Origin: Paraglaciecola marina
Lineage (GTDB): Bacteria > Pseudomonadota > Gammaproteobacteria > Enterobacterales > Alteromonadaceae
Assembly: GCF_004360155.1 (NCBI RefSeq)
Contig: NZ_SAIS01000001.1
Span: 496,001 to 560,000 of the forward strand
Direction: 5' to 3'
DNA: 64,000 bases
The notes under the pieces were generated by a model. The model was not told the origin of the DNA and searched no databases. It was given only the letters and a program-made list of their open reading frames with translations. This document shows positions 50,397 to 60,345 of this stretch, piece after piece (the first letter of the stretch is position 1; each line of letters opens with the position of its first letter). The translations under genes were made by a program, and so were the position numbers.

Positions 50397-51728
50397 ATGA
50401 AACTTATAGTTCCTCCAGTTTCAATTTCAACTAATGATGGATTCAAACCAGATATTGACATCTTTAGAAGAAAGCCTTTTGGCGAGAACCTATTAAATTT
50501 AATTCAAAATACAGATGACGAACTTGTGTTGGCACTTGACGCCCCTTGGGGTGAAGGAAAAAGCACATTTATAAGAATGTGGCGCGGCCTTTTAAATCAA
50601 AATAATATTCCAAATGTATATTTTGATGCTTTTGAAAGTGACTACCAATCGGACCCATTTTTGGCAATTTCTAGCCACATCTACCAGTTAATTGATAAGG
50701 GTGATGAGAAGACCCATAAAGAATTCAAGGAAAAAGCCACATCTGCTCTCAAGGTTGTTGGTAAAGCAAGCTTAAGAATCGGTATCAAAGCAATAACAGC
50801 GGGAGTTCTAGATGAAACGATTCTAGATAATACCGGAAATGTCAAAGATGCTTCGAAAGAGGCGTCAGATTTAGTTGATGGATTTATTTCCAATCAATTA
50901 GATAAAGCCGAAGATGATCGAAAAAATCTAGCCACCTTCAAAGAGTACCTTGCTGAACTTGGAGAAAAGCTCAGCTCCGAAAAGAAGGTAATATTCATTA
51001 TCGACGAGCTTGACAGATGTAAACCAAAATTTGCACTCGATTTAATCGAAAGTATTAAGCACTTGTTCTCGGTACCAAATATTACTTTTGTTCTAGTTAT
51101 GAATAGGACTCAACTTGAGGAGGCTGTCCGCAGTGAATATGGCTCTGGAGTAGATGCCGCCAGATACCTTCAAAAATTCGTGTCAATTTGGAGCTCGCTT
51201 CCAAAGCCGAGAGAGAACTACCAGTCAGTCCCAAAGATATATCTAAAAAACTGTTTGTCTCGCATGGGGTACCAAGTCCAAAACAGGAACCAACAATCAG
51301 CTGTAGAGGTCTTTGAGGAAATCATAACCTATTATGATCTATCATTGCGTGAAATCGAACAATGTCTAACTAACTTTGCAATAATTCAAAATGCTACCGA
51401 CAGTAACCTTAATACTGAATATTCTTGGATTTCAGTATTTGTTTCTGTCATAAAAGTTACGAAACCAGCTATATATAGAAAACTGTCCAAAAACAGTATT
51501 AGCTACGAAGAATTGGTTGCAGAGGCATCACTGGAAAAATTAAGTGTAGGTTCATGGGGACACATCCCAGAAGGACACCCGCTTAAGTGGTATCTTAAAT
51601 ATTTCATGAGTAGCGAAGAGGAGGCAAGTAAAATGGCATCTGAAACTAAAATGCTATCTGGCTTTCTAGAATCACGTGACGCCGTACAATCAGTTTGCGC
51701 GTGGCTCGAAGCCTTTCAGCGTGACTAA
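50397..51728 (+). CDS. KAP family P-loop NTPase
   Basis: 443 residues of the KAP group of STAND-like P-loop NTPases. Walker A is APWGEGKST (K55) and Walker B runs into the KAP hallmark IIDELDRCKP (about 201-210). The region between them, about residues 108-180, is a charged helical insertion where many KAP proteins carry membrane helices; here only a weakly hydrophobic stretch is present (about 120-138). After the NTPase core (FVLVMNRTQLEEAV) a helical C-terminal domain follows. KAP proteins occur in several anti-phage systems (for example QatA), which makes a defence role plausible, but no partner is encoded beside it. It is the only non-mobile gene in the segment bounded by the two serS tails. 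Confidence 0.85.
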   Translation: MKLIVPPVSISTNDGFKPDIDIFRRKPFGENLLNLIQNTDDELVLALDAPWGEGKSTFIRMWRGLLNQNNIPNVYFDAFESDYQSDPFLAISSHIYQLIDKGDEKTHKEFKEKATSALKVVGKASLRIGIKAITAGVLDETILDNTGNVKDASKEASDLVDGFISNQLDKAEDDRKNLATFKEYLAELGEKLSSEKKVIFIIDELDRCKPKFALDLIESIKHLFSVPNITFVLVMNRTQLEEAVRSEYGSGVDAARYLQKFVSIWSSLPKPRENYQSVPKIYLKNCLSRMGYQVQNRNQQSAVEVFEEIITYYDLSLREIEQCLTNFAIIQNATDSNLNTEYSWISVFVSVIKVTKPAIYRKLSKNSISYEELVAEASLEKLSVGSWGHIPEGHPLKWYLKYFMSSEEEASKMASETKMLSGFLESRDAVQSVCAWLEAFQRD

Positions 51729-52545
51729 CAGACATAGACCTAACAAGAAAAATAACAACATAACAACATAACAACAAAGACAGCCATTTTAGAACAACAA
51801 AGACACTCACTTTTAAAAAAGTAAAAAACACCCTTTTTCATTAATTCATTTCCTTGGTTGTTTTCGGATTTTGGTGGGTGTTTTGATGTTTTAAAGGTTG
51901 GCTTTTCGATATTGAAGAGTTTTCTTTGTCATTGAGTGTGAAAACTCAAATTTCAGGCGAGTTTTAACTCTCCAGCTTATGCTGAGTGTTGTGTTTAGTG
52001 TTTAGAGACTTTAGGCGCTTTTAAGTAAGGCTCTGGCCTTTGCCATGCCTCGTATTCTTTGGTGGTGTGAAAAAAACAAAGTGAAAAAACAAAGACACCC
52101 ACTTTTAAAAAGTAAAAAACAGCGTTTTACATTAAGTTATTTTTCTGATTGTTTTTAGGATTTTGAGTGGGTGTTTTGATGTTTTAAAGATTGGTTTTTC
52201 GTTATTGAAGAGTTTTCTTTGTCATTGGGTGAAAAAACTCAAATTTCAGGCGAGTTTTAACTCTCCAGCTTATGCTGAGTGTTGTGTATAGGACTAATAA
52301 CTAAGACACCCACTTTTAAAAAGACTAATAACTAAGACACCCACTTTTAAAAAAGTAAAAAACAGCGTTTCTCATTAAGTTATTCTCCTGATTGTTTGTC
52401 GGTATTTGGGTGGGTGTTTTGATGTTTTAAAGGTTGGTTTTCGATATTGAAGAGTTTACTTTGTTATTGGGTGTGAAAACTAAAATTTCAGGCGAGTTTT
52501 AACTCTCCAGCTTATGCTGAGTGTTGTGTTTAGTGCTTAGAGACT
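51729..52545. repeat. Array of three degenerate copies of the RAYT element end
   Basis: A unit of about 200 bases occurs at about 51799-52068, 52091-52288 and 52334-52545. Each begins GACACyCACTTTTAAAA, contains TGGGTGTTTTGATGTTTTAAAG and ends in the hairpin-rich stretch with CAGCTTATGCTG. The third copy leads directly into the 3' end of the transposase gene. The first still carries, at 52011-52068, a relic of the last ~19 codons of that gene. So these are stacked, decayed ends of one kind of element. Confidence 0.8.
52292..52353. repeat. 31-bp perfect tandem duplication at the element's 3' side
   Basis: Two adjacent copies of a 31-bp unit, GACTAATAACTAA followed by GACACCCACTTTTAAAAA. The duplicated unit includes the terminal motif GACACCCA of the RAYT element. 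Confidence 0.85.
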
Positions 52546-53526
52546 TTAGGCGATTTTAAATAAGGTTTTAGCCTTTGCCATCCCTCGTATTCTTTGGTGG
52601 TGGGTGTGGTGTTTAAACTGTTGCATCATCTGCTCGCTGCCAACTGCGGTAGCAAAGTGTTGTTCAAACTCTGTAGTGAGGGTGAGCCATTGTTCACTGT
52701 CTAACCCCAATCTTTTTAGAATAGGATTTTGATGGTTATCTATGTGGCCTGCTTTATCTTCTCTGATACATCTGCCTGTTGTGTCTACTAGTTCACAGTA
52801 ATCTATTAAGCTGTAAGCAATGCCTTTAGGCATGTCTTGCCTGTGGTTACCGACAAAGGGCATAAGTGCTTTAGCTTGCTCACCTTTAATAAGTGATTGA
52901 ATTCTATTACGAATACTTGTGTGTTTGGATGTTTCAGGTGTTTTTTCCATCTTGGCTCGAATGGGGTTTAAGTCAACATAAGCCATGCAAGCTAATACGG
53001 CAGATTCATCTAATAGGGCTTGTGATTTAAATCTGCCTTCCCAGAAGCGTCCAGTACATCCATCTTCTTTGTTGGCCTCACGGGCAATGTATTCATTGAG
53101 ATTACGCATTAGCCAGCTAATGTCGTATAAGCGTTTTCTATAAACGGTTACTGTGTCTTCAAAGCTTAAACGCTCGCTTGTAGATAACGCCTCTCCTTTT
53201 ACATACTTTGCCGTTAAGAGTGTGCCTTTATAGAGCTTATGCCAACGGTCAATCACCTCATCCAAAGACCAGCTATCTGCTAAGTCTTTATCAACACACA
53301 GCACCACATGGGTATGGTTACTCATCACAGCATAGGCGCAAACATCAATGGCAAACACAGCGCCTAAAAACAATAACCTATCTTCTACCCAGCCACGCCT
53401 ATGTTCGTAACTTTGGCCACTTACGCTATCAACCCCACATAAAAACGAACGGCGAACACAACGAGACACACAATGATAATAAGGGGTATCAATTAAACTG
53501 ATTTGAGACTTACGAGGTTGAGGCAT
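52546..53526 (-). mobile_element. REP-associated tyrosine transposase (RAYT, Y1/IS200-like) gene
   Basis: 326-residue Y1 transposase of the IS200-like/REP-associated group. The N-terminus SLIDTPYYHCVSRCVRR, the metal-binding HUH-type motif SNHTHVVL (H71, H73), a probable catalytic tyrosine in NLNEYIAREAN (about Y146) and the GRFWEGRFKSQ block are typical. The C-terminal third (about 200-326) is the extension of long RAYTs. AAGGA lies ten bases before the ATG. The frame is intact. The gene is flanked by inverted GACACCCA-type ends, so it may be, or recently have been, active. Confidence 0.88.
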
Positions 53527-53583
53527 AACAGACCATCCTTGGTTGTAATAAGTCCTTAAAGTTTAGAAGAAAGTGAGTGTTTT

Positions 53584-53823
<240 letters not shown>

Positions 53824-53860
53824 GAGCCTAATAGTTCGTATAAAATAAAAGGACGAATAA

Positions 53861-54388
53861 ATGCCTAACCCTAAATGGTATAAAAAACCCGAAATGATAG
53901 TGGCGTTTTCAGCACTATTTATTAGTTTGGTGACTACTGTTGTAGGCATTTATTCGGCCTATATTGATAGGGAATATGCCCGCGCTTCGGTTTGGCCTAG
54001 GTTGGTTATGTATAGTAGTTCTTTTCCAACACCCAGTTTCCATGTTTCTAATAGAGGTACTGGCCCAGCATTGATCAAGTACGCTAAAATCAATGACGGG
54101 GAAAAGTATGTTAAATATTGGATAGATATCCGCAACTTTCCAACTACAACGGTTCAGTCACATGTAGGTGGTATGACACTGCCCAGCAACGAAAGTATTC
54201 CAGCAATAGCAGTGCACGAAACCAGTAGCCAAGAGCAGCAACAGATGTTCACAACGTCTATGAGCTCTGTGACAGTTGAACTTTGCTATTGTTCTATCTA
54301 TGAGGAGTGCTGGCTTCTCGATAAAGGTAATAAGACTACTTCAGTAGATAATTGTGAAATCAACGATGAAGAGCGCTTTTTACAATAA
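53861..54388 (+). CDS. Hypothetical membrane-anchored protein
   Basis: 175 residues that I do not recognise. One N-terminal transmembrane helix (MIVAFSALFISLVTTVVGIYSAYI) is followed by a beta-rich, probably periplasmic domain with the phrase FHVSNRGTGPALIKYAKI, as seen in many phage- and plasmid-borne small membrane proteins of unknown role, and four C-terminal cysteines (CYC, C, C). AAGGA is seven bases before the ATG. It lies just downstream of the orphan serS tail, so it may be the original neighbour of serS or part of the acquired DNA. Convergent with the S9 peptidase gene. Confidence 0.65.
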   Translation: MPNPKWYKKPEMIVAFSALFISLVTTVVGIYSAYIDREYARASVWPRLVMYSSSFPTPSFHVSNRGTGPALIKYAKINDGEKYVKYWIDIRNFPTTTVQSHVGGMTLPSNESIPAIAVHETSSQEQQQMFTTSMSSVTVELCYCSIYEECWLLDKGNKTTSVDNCEINDEERFLQ

Positions 54389-54513
54389 AAATGTTGTCGA
54401 AAACCTGAGCTACTACATCTGAGTTTAGTTTTCACTATGCTAACCGAAATCTATTGTGAGTTTAAACAGCGTCCTTGCTGCTCGATTTACTTTTTGAGCT
54501 CATAAAATTACAT

Positions 54514-56496
54514 TTACTCTAAATACTCAGATAAAAATATTTCCATTTCTTCGAATACTTTGCGTCTTGTTTCTTTGTCATTAAAGGGGTTGTGGCCTGT
54601 GTCTTCTAATCTGATTATTTGCACCGGTTTTTTCATCTTAGTGAGTGCTTTATACATTTGTTTGGATTGAGAGTAGGGCACAACTTTATCTTCATCACCA
54701 TAAATCAATAATATTGGTACTTTGATTTTGTCTGTTAATAGTTCTGGTGAGTTGTTTTTTAATAAGTCTTTATCAAGTTTGGGATCGCCAATTGATGTTT
54801 TAACAAAATCTTTTCTGACGTTTGTGTTTTTTCTGTCAAGTTCGTACTCCACAAGGTCTGGTAAGTTAGATAATCCATTTATACTTATTGCACATTTATA
54901 TAGGTCTGGTGTTTTTGCCGTTGCCATTAATGCTACATAGCCACCATATGACGCTCCTGCAATGCACACTTGCTGTTTATTGATAATGTTTTTATCAACT
55001 AAATAGTGAACTGCGTCTTCAACGTCATCTTGCATTAGTTTGCCCCATTGTTTATATCCTGCTTCTTGAAATGCCATTCCATAGCCTGATGAGCCTCTGA
55101 AGTTTGGTTTAATGACAACGTAACCTCTTGTGGCAATAAACTGAGTAAAGGCATCATAATCTAGTTTATCCCTATATTGCGGGCCACCATGGGGCATCAC
55201 TACTGCTGGATAAGGTTTGCTACCGTCAAAATCAGCGGGGAGGTAAAGGTAGGCCGTTATTCTCTGCCCGTCTCGGGTGTTATAATGGATAGCTTGGCCA
55301 CTTGCTAATTTAGCTTTAGGTAAGGTTTTATAGGGGTAGCTAAAGTGAGATGTCTTATTGGTTTTTAAGTCGTGTAGCGAGTAGGTAAGTGGATTATTAG
55401 CTCCCCATGAAACAAGTAAAGCTCTTGTTCCATTTTTAGCTAAGCTAGTAAAAAGAAAGTTTTCTGACGTGTAATTTGTAGAAATTTTATCGTAGGCTTT
55501 TTGGCTATCTGCATCAAAATAATGTGAACGGTATACATCCTTGACGGTATTATAACCGATTACATTGTTGCTAAATCCTTCAGTGATGACGCCCACTATA
55601 TCTGTGTCTGGAACGCTTACTAATACTTTTGTTTCCGTTTCATTAACGGACATTAGCTCGTGATAACCGGTTTCTTTATTCAACCTTCTATAGATAAGAT
55701 GCTGATCTCTCACACCCACTAGATCTTTAAATTCGATGTTATTTTTACTTTGGTCGTCTTCATCAAAGTATATGGTGTCTACTAATGCCCAATCATCTTC
55801 CTTTGCATTAAATCGAAATATCTCGATAGTTTTAGCGACTCTTTTGTAATCATATCTATAGGTTATATTCGCCTCTGAGTCATTGATAAAGCCTATAGTG
55901 AAACGCCCTCCTTTGACTATTTTTGTGGATTTGCCAGTATTAATATTGAGTTTGAAAAGGGTTAGCCTAGTTTTTATATTCGCAGACATTAATACATGCG
56001 CATCATCGTTAAGTAAGTAATCTGTAATTGAAACTAGGTTCTTGTTATCTTTTGCTGCCCTTTGATCGTTAAATAACCCAACGCTTTCAGTACCATCAAT
56101 ATTTGTGGAAACTAATCTTGAGTACATATAGTACTGGTTTAAATCAAAATTTTGTTCTGTTTTAGCTTTTTTCCTTAGTCTATCCGCTCCATGTGGTACC
56201 AAATAATTCACCAGTAGTCTCTGATTATTGGCCCAACTTACGTGATATGGCCTAATGATATGATCGCCAAAAGACCCGACTACTTTCTCCTGGTCTATGT
56301 CGTAAACAACGATTAGACGAGCGTCACCCTTATTTAATGTACTTGCTACATATTTGCCATTTGGAGAAATACTGGCGTTAAGAATAGTAGGAGGAGTAAC
56401 AAAGTCTTCAATAGATAATGAGGTACTGAAACTTGAGCCAGAATAGAAGAATAGAGTAGCTATTAATAAAAATAGAGATGAATGCCTTTTTTTCAT
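54514..56496 (-). CDS. Exported S9-family prolyl-oligopeptidase-like peptidase
   Basis: 660 residues with a signal peptide (SLFLLIATLFFYSGSSFS), an N-terminal beta-propeller region (about 30-395) and a C-terminal alpha/beta-hydrolase domain. The catalytic triad is visible: S516 in GASYGGY, an aspartate at about 601-603 in YGDEDKVVPY and H635 in DTGHNPF. Family S9C/DPP-type enzymes cleave peptides in the periplasm. Single gene; the ribosome-binding site AAGGAGAACG lies just before the ATG. It may supply peptides to the cstA transporter encoded divergently, which is an inference from position only. Confidence 0.9.
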   Translation of the reverse strand: MKKRHSSLFLLIATLFFYSGSSFSTSLSIEDFVTPPTILNASISPNGKYVASTLNKGDARLIVVYDIDQEKVVGSFGDHIIRPYHVSWANNQRLLVNYLVPHGADRLRKKAKTEQNFDLNQYYMYSRLVSTNIDGTESVGLFNDQRAAKDNKNLVSITDYLLNDDAHVLMSANIKTRLTLFKLNINTGKSTKIVKGGRFTIGFINDSEANITYRYDYKRVAKTIEIFRFNAKEDDWALVDTIYFDEDDQSKNNIEFKDLVGVRDQHLIYRRLNKETGYHELMSVNETETKVLVSVPDTDIVGVITEGFSNNVIGYNTVKDVYRSHYFDADSQKAYDKISTNYTSENFLFTSLAKNGTRALLVSWGANNPLTYSLHDLKTNKTSHFSYPYKTLPKAKLASGQAIHYNTRDGQRITAYLYLPADFDGSKPYPAVVMPHGGPQYRDKLDYDAFTQFIATRGYVVIKPNFRGSSGYGMAFQEAGYKQWGKLMQDDVEDAVHYLVDKNIINKQQVCIAGASYGGYVALMATAKTPDLYKCAISINGLSNLPDLVEYELDRKNTNVRKDFVKTSIGDPKLDKDLLKNNSPELLTDKIKVPILLIYGDEDKVVPYSQSKQMYKALTKMKKPVQIIRLEDTGHNPFNDKETRRKVFEEMEIFLSEYLE

Positions 56497-57034
56497 AATT
56501 GTTTCGTTCTCCTTGAAAAAACATGATGAGGTTGAGTGGGTTTATATTACATTTAAAAATCAGAAACTAAATAGGCGATTAACAGAGATTAACAAAGTAC
56601 CCATTGTTATATTGGCACCATAATCGTTTGTTTAGCTGACAAACTTGTTGGATTTATCTTCGATTACATGGGTTAACGGAGGGGGAGTAATTACAAGAGT
56701 TAGATCGTTATTATGGTTGTCTACATAAATTTTGAGCATGAATTTCTGTTTGAGGGAGATTGAGCAACCCCTCATTTACATCGACTATACTTTTTCTAAA
56801 GGAACCTATATAAAGTTGTGACCTGTTCCTTATTGGTTCAAACCTAATTGTTTCATGGAATTATTATAACTTCCTGTTCTTGGCTTTTTTATTATGTTTA
56901 GTTGAGTTCAATTTTGTTATTATCGCGCACGAATTTTGCCCCAGACTGTCAATCAAATAGTGCAATTTGTGAATGGTATTTGAGTGTGTTTTTACACTCA
57001 ATAATGAGTCCCTTAACTAGAGAAGTACATACTC
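56497..57034. other. Divergent regulatory gap between the S9 peptidase and cstA
   Basis: 538 bases without a supported gene. A 7-bp hairpin TGAGTGT / ACACTCA (loop GTTTTT) at 56981-57000 lies 34 bases before the cstA ATG and could affect its translation. Just upstream, TTGTGAATGG resembles one half of a CRP site, but the second half is poor. Promoters for both genes must lie here. Confidence 0.5.
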
Positions 57035-58498
57035 ATGCTCATTTTTCTTATCTGTATCACCCTACTGATCCTAGGTTATAAGTTTTATAGCCCATTTGTT
57101 GAAAAACAAGCCGGCCTAGATCAAAAGATCTCTACGCCACAAGCACGTTTCAGAGAAGGGGTAGACTATGTGCCGGTTCACCCAGTGAGAGCATTTTTAA
57201 TTCAGTTCTTAAATATTGCTGGCGTTGGCCCTATTTTTGGACCGATATTGGGTGCGCTTTATGGCCCAGTGGCCTTGGTTTGGATAGTGATTGGTAACGT
57301 TTTGGGTGGCGCAGTTCACGATTTTTTCTCGGGTGTAATGAGCATTAAAGAAGATGGTAAGAGCTTACCCGAAATAGCTGGCCACTATTACAATATTGTT
57401 TTTAAAGGCTTTATGTTGTTGTTTACTGCCATGCTGTTGTTCTTTGTTGGCGTGGTCTTCATTATGAGCCCAGCTGGCTTGTTAAGTAATCTTGACGTGT
57501 TTCAAGATACCTTTTTAGCTGATAATACCTTCTGGGTATTGGTGATTTTAGGCTACTACTTTTTAGCGACCTTGTTGCCTATTGATAAAATCATCACTCG
57601 GTTTTATCCTATTTTTGGCTTAATGATGATAGTGATGACCACTATGATCGCTATTGCTTTATTAATCGATGCCCCTCATTTACCCATGGCAGGCGACTTT
57701 CTCGCTTATTTCAAAGATAGTCATAGTCACGATATTTTAGAACCTAATCCAGATGGGTTACCCACTTGGCCGTTATTGTTTATAACTATTACTTGCGGTG
57801 CAATCAGTGGCTTTCATTCAACTCAGGCGCCTATCATGGCGCGCTGTTTAACTAATGAAAAATACGTTAGGCCTGTCTACTACGGAGCCATGGTCTGTGA
57901 AGGCGTGGTGGCTTGTGTTTGGGCTTTAGCGGGGATTGCTGCGTTTCCAGATGGTTATGCTGGCCTCAAGGCAATGCTTGATACTGGCGGTCCAGGTTTA
58001 GTGGTTAATCATATTGCTAGTAGTTATTTAGGTGCACTGGGTGGCATTATGGCCATTATTGCTGTGGCTGTATTTCCTATTACCTCAGGAGATACTGCAT
58101 TTAGGTCACTACGATTAACCTTAGTTGATGCTTTTCGTATCCCACAAAGTGTGCGTAATCGTTTATTACTTGCTGTGCCTATTTTGGCTATTGCCTACTT
58201 TATGACTAAGCTGGATTTTACGGTTATATGGCGCTATTTTGCATTTTCAAATATGTTGTTATCAACCAGTGTTTTATGGCTAGCCACTAAATATCTATTT
58301 GATCGGGGGGCATTTCATTGGATCGCCAGCATTCCTGCAGTTATCACTACCAGTGTGACTATTTCATATATTATGACAGCCGCGATTGGGTTTAATCTAC
58401 CCGCCGATTATGGCTGGCCAATTGGTACTGTTGTGGTGATTGTTAGCTTGCTACTTTTGATATTGATGCATAACAAATATAAATCTGCTAAAGCATAG
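57035..58498 (+). CDS. cstA: CstA-family carbon-starvation transporter (short form)
   Basis: 487-residue polytopic membrane protein, about 12-13 helices. The CstA N-terminal block FREGVDYVPVHP, then AGVGPIFGPILGALYG, GGAVHDFFSGV and ISGFHSTQAPIMARC are all present. It is the short form, not the ~700-residue E. coli CstA/BtsT. Homologues take up peptides or pyruvate, so either substrate is possible. Confidence 0.9.
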   Translation: MLIFLICITLLILGYKFYSPFVEKQAGLDQKISTPQARFREGVDYVPVHPVRAFLIQFLNIAGVGPIFGPILGALYGPVALVWIVIGNVLGGAVHDFFSGVMSIKEDGKSLPEIAGHYYNIVFKGFMLLFTAMLLFFVGVVFIMSPAGLLSNLDVFQDTFLADNTFWVLVILGYYFLATLLPIDKIITRFYPIFGLMMIVMTTMIAIALLIDAPHLPMAGDFLAYFKDSHSHDILEPNPDGLPTWPLLFITITCGAISGFHSTQAPIMARCLTNEKYVRPVYYGAMVCEGVVACVWALAGIAAFPDGYAGLKAMLDTGGPGLVVNHIASSYLGALGGIMAIIAVAVFPITSGDTAFRSLRLTLVDAFRIPQSVRNRLLLAVPILAIAYFMTKLDFTVIWRYFAFSNMLLSTSVLWLATKYLFDRGAFHWIASIPAVITTSVTISYIMTAAIGFNLPADYGWPIGTVVVIVSLLLLILMHNKYKSAKA

Positions 58499-58865
58499 TT
58501 TTTATTTTTTACACATGTGCTCTAAATGCTGTTCTATATGTTGTCAGTTCATTTTATGCCCATGTCTGTCATTCTAATGTTTCTTTTAGCGTAAACTTTA
58601 CAGGATTAAATAAGAGTATTTTGGGATTTTACTATCGTCTATACGCTGGTAATGGCGCTATTGGGGGTTATTGAATTTATCCATTAATATCATAGGTATC
58701 TGCGTAAACCACTTTTCATTGATTTAGTGTGTGCGAAATAAGATTCAAGAATTTGACATACATAGCGTATAAAAAATGCAGATAATATGATGACTATCAA
58801 TTAAATACTCAGACTCTCAGATTAAAATACTTGTAATTACAAGGTATGTTAAATGGGTAGTGTAA
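58499..58865. other. Gap upstream of hemN with a 14-bp palindrome
   Basis: 367 bases without a supported gene. CTTGTAATTACAAG at 58830-58843 is a perfect palindrome, 22 bases before the hemN ATG. TTGACA at about 58754 has no well-spaced -10. No FNR site (TTGATnnnnATCAA) was found, although hemN is often FNR-controlled. Confidence 0.5.
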
Positions 58866-60236
58866 ATGTCTGAATGCAGCTTTTTCGATCAAGCTTTGTT
58901 AAAAAAATATAATACCAGTGGGCCACGTTATACGTCTTACCCAACTGCGTTAGAGTTCAGTGATACCTTTACAAATCAAGATTTTGTTGCAGCGATACAA
59001 AACTCTATTAGCCCTGATTTGTCTCTGTATTTACATATCCCGTTTTGTCATAGCCTTTGTTATTACTGCGGCTGTAATAAGATTGTCACCAGACAAAAAC
59101 ATAAAGCGGATATTTATCTCGATTATTTATCAAAAGATATAATTAACCGCGCAAGATTGTGCACAAATAAAATCATCCGCCAGTTGCATTTTGGTGGTGG
59201 TACGCCTAGTTATTTATCTCAGCAACAGCTCACACGTATTATTGGTTTATTAAAAAAGCAATTTAAGTTTGCTGATGATATTGAGATGAGTATTGAGATT
59301 GACCCCAGAGAAATTGAACTTGAACTAATAGAACACTTATATTCGTTAGGTTTTAACCGTATTAGTGTCGGCGTACAAGATACTAATGTTAAGGTGCAAC
59401 AGGCCATCAACCGAACTCAGTCATTTGAGTTTATCAAGCAAATTATAAGTCGGGCGAAGTCTATTGGTTTTGACTCAGTTAACATTGATTTGATTTATGG
59501 ACTGCCTTATCAAACTGAACAGTCATTTAAACAAACCTTACTAGATGCACAAGCCTTAGAAGCAGATCGTATCTCGCTTTTCAGCTATGCCCATTTACCA
59601 AGTCGCTTTGCTGCTCAACGAAAAATAAAAGATGAATGGCTGCCTAAAGCAGCTGAGAAATTTAGTTTGATGAAACAGGCCATTAATACATTAAGGCAAC
59701 AAGGTTATGAATTAATTGGTATGGACCATTTTGCTAAAGCTAATGATGAACTGGCAATCGCACAAAAGAAAGGGGTGTTACATCGAAACTTTCAAGGTTA
59801 TACCACCTTTAAAAATTGTAATTTATTGGGATTTGGCGTGTCGGCTATTAGTGCGGTAGACAACACTTACAGCCAAAACTGTAAAGTGCTAAAAGAATAT
59901 TACCAAAGCATCGATGAAGGCCAACAGGCCATAGAAAAAGGTCTAATTCTAAGCCAAGATGATTTGATTAGGCAAAGGGTGATTAGCGAATTAATGTGTA
60001 ATTTGTATGTGAATAAAAAACAAGTTTCAGCACAGTTCGAAATTGATTTCGACCAATATTTTGCTGAAGAAATTGATAGCCTAAAAATCTTCGAACGCGA
60101 CAACCTCCTGATTAACCGTGGCTCCAATATTCAAATATCGCCGAGTGCCCGATTATTAGTCAGAAATATTTGTATGTCTTTTGATGCCTATATGAAAAAG
60201 CACCTTAACCAACAACGCTTTTCTAGAGTCATTTAA
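58866..60236 (+). CDS. hemN: Oxygen-independent coproporphyrinogen III dehydrogenase
   Basis: Radical-SAM enzyme that decarboxylates coproporphyrinogen III in haem synthesis without oxygen. 456 residues (E. coli 457). The iron-sulfur cluster is held by C61, C65 and C68 in HIPFCHSLCYYCGC; the extra cysteine of CGC and the N-terminal RYTSYPTALEF are typical of true HemN and not of the shorter HemW. Suggests life at low oxygen at least part of the time. Single gene. Confidence 0.95.
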   Translation: MSECSFFDQALLKKYNTSGPRYTSYPTALEFSDTFTNQDFVAAIQNSISPDLSLYLHIPFCHSLCYYCGCNKIVTRQKHKADIYLDYLSKDIINRARLCTNKIIRQLHFGGGTPSYLSQQQLTRIIGLLKKQFKFADDIEMSIEIDPREIELELIEHLYSLGFNRISVGVQDTNVKVQQAINRTQSFEFIKQIISRAKSIGFDSVNIDLIYGLPYQTEQSFKQTLLDAQALEADRISLFSYAHLPSRFAAQRKIKDEWLPKAAEKFSLMKQAINTLRQQGYELIGMDHFAKANDELAIAQKKGVLHRNFQGYTTFKNCNLLGFGVSAISAVDNTYSQNCKVLKEYYQSIDEGQQAIEKGLILSQDDLIRQRVISELMCNLYVNKKQVSAQFEIDFDQYFAEEIDSLKIFERDNLLINRGSNIQISPSARLLVRNICMSFDAYMKKHLNQQRFSRVI

Positions 60237-60247
60237 CCCAATAGAAT

Positions 60248-60274
60248 TAATTGCGGCCATAGCAATTATATTTT
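60248..60274 (+). terminator. Probable terminator after hemN
   Basis: TAATTGC / GCAATTA with a 7-base loop, followed by TATATTTT, 12 bases after the stop. The stem is AT-rich, so it is weak. Confidence 0.5.
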
Positions 60275-60345
60275 AATGGTTAACAACACTTCCAAGAGAT
60301 TCATTTTTACAAAATATTGAGCACTCAAATTAGTGTGTCCAAAAC

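Noticed and set aside
51795-52545. CRISPR-like reading of the repeat array
   Set aside because: Units are about 200 bases, only three, diverged, without unique spacers of constant length, and tied to a transposase end; no cas genes.
58499-58865. FNR box upstream of hemN
   Set aside because: No TTGATnnnnATCAA-like site within tolerable mismatch; a TCAA-N4-TTGA element has the arms reversed.
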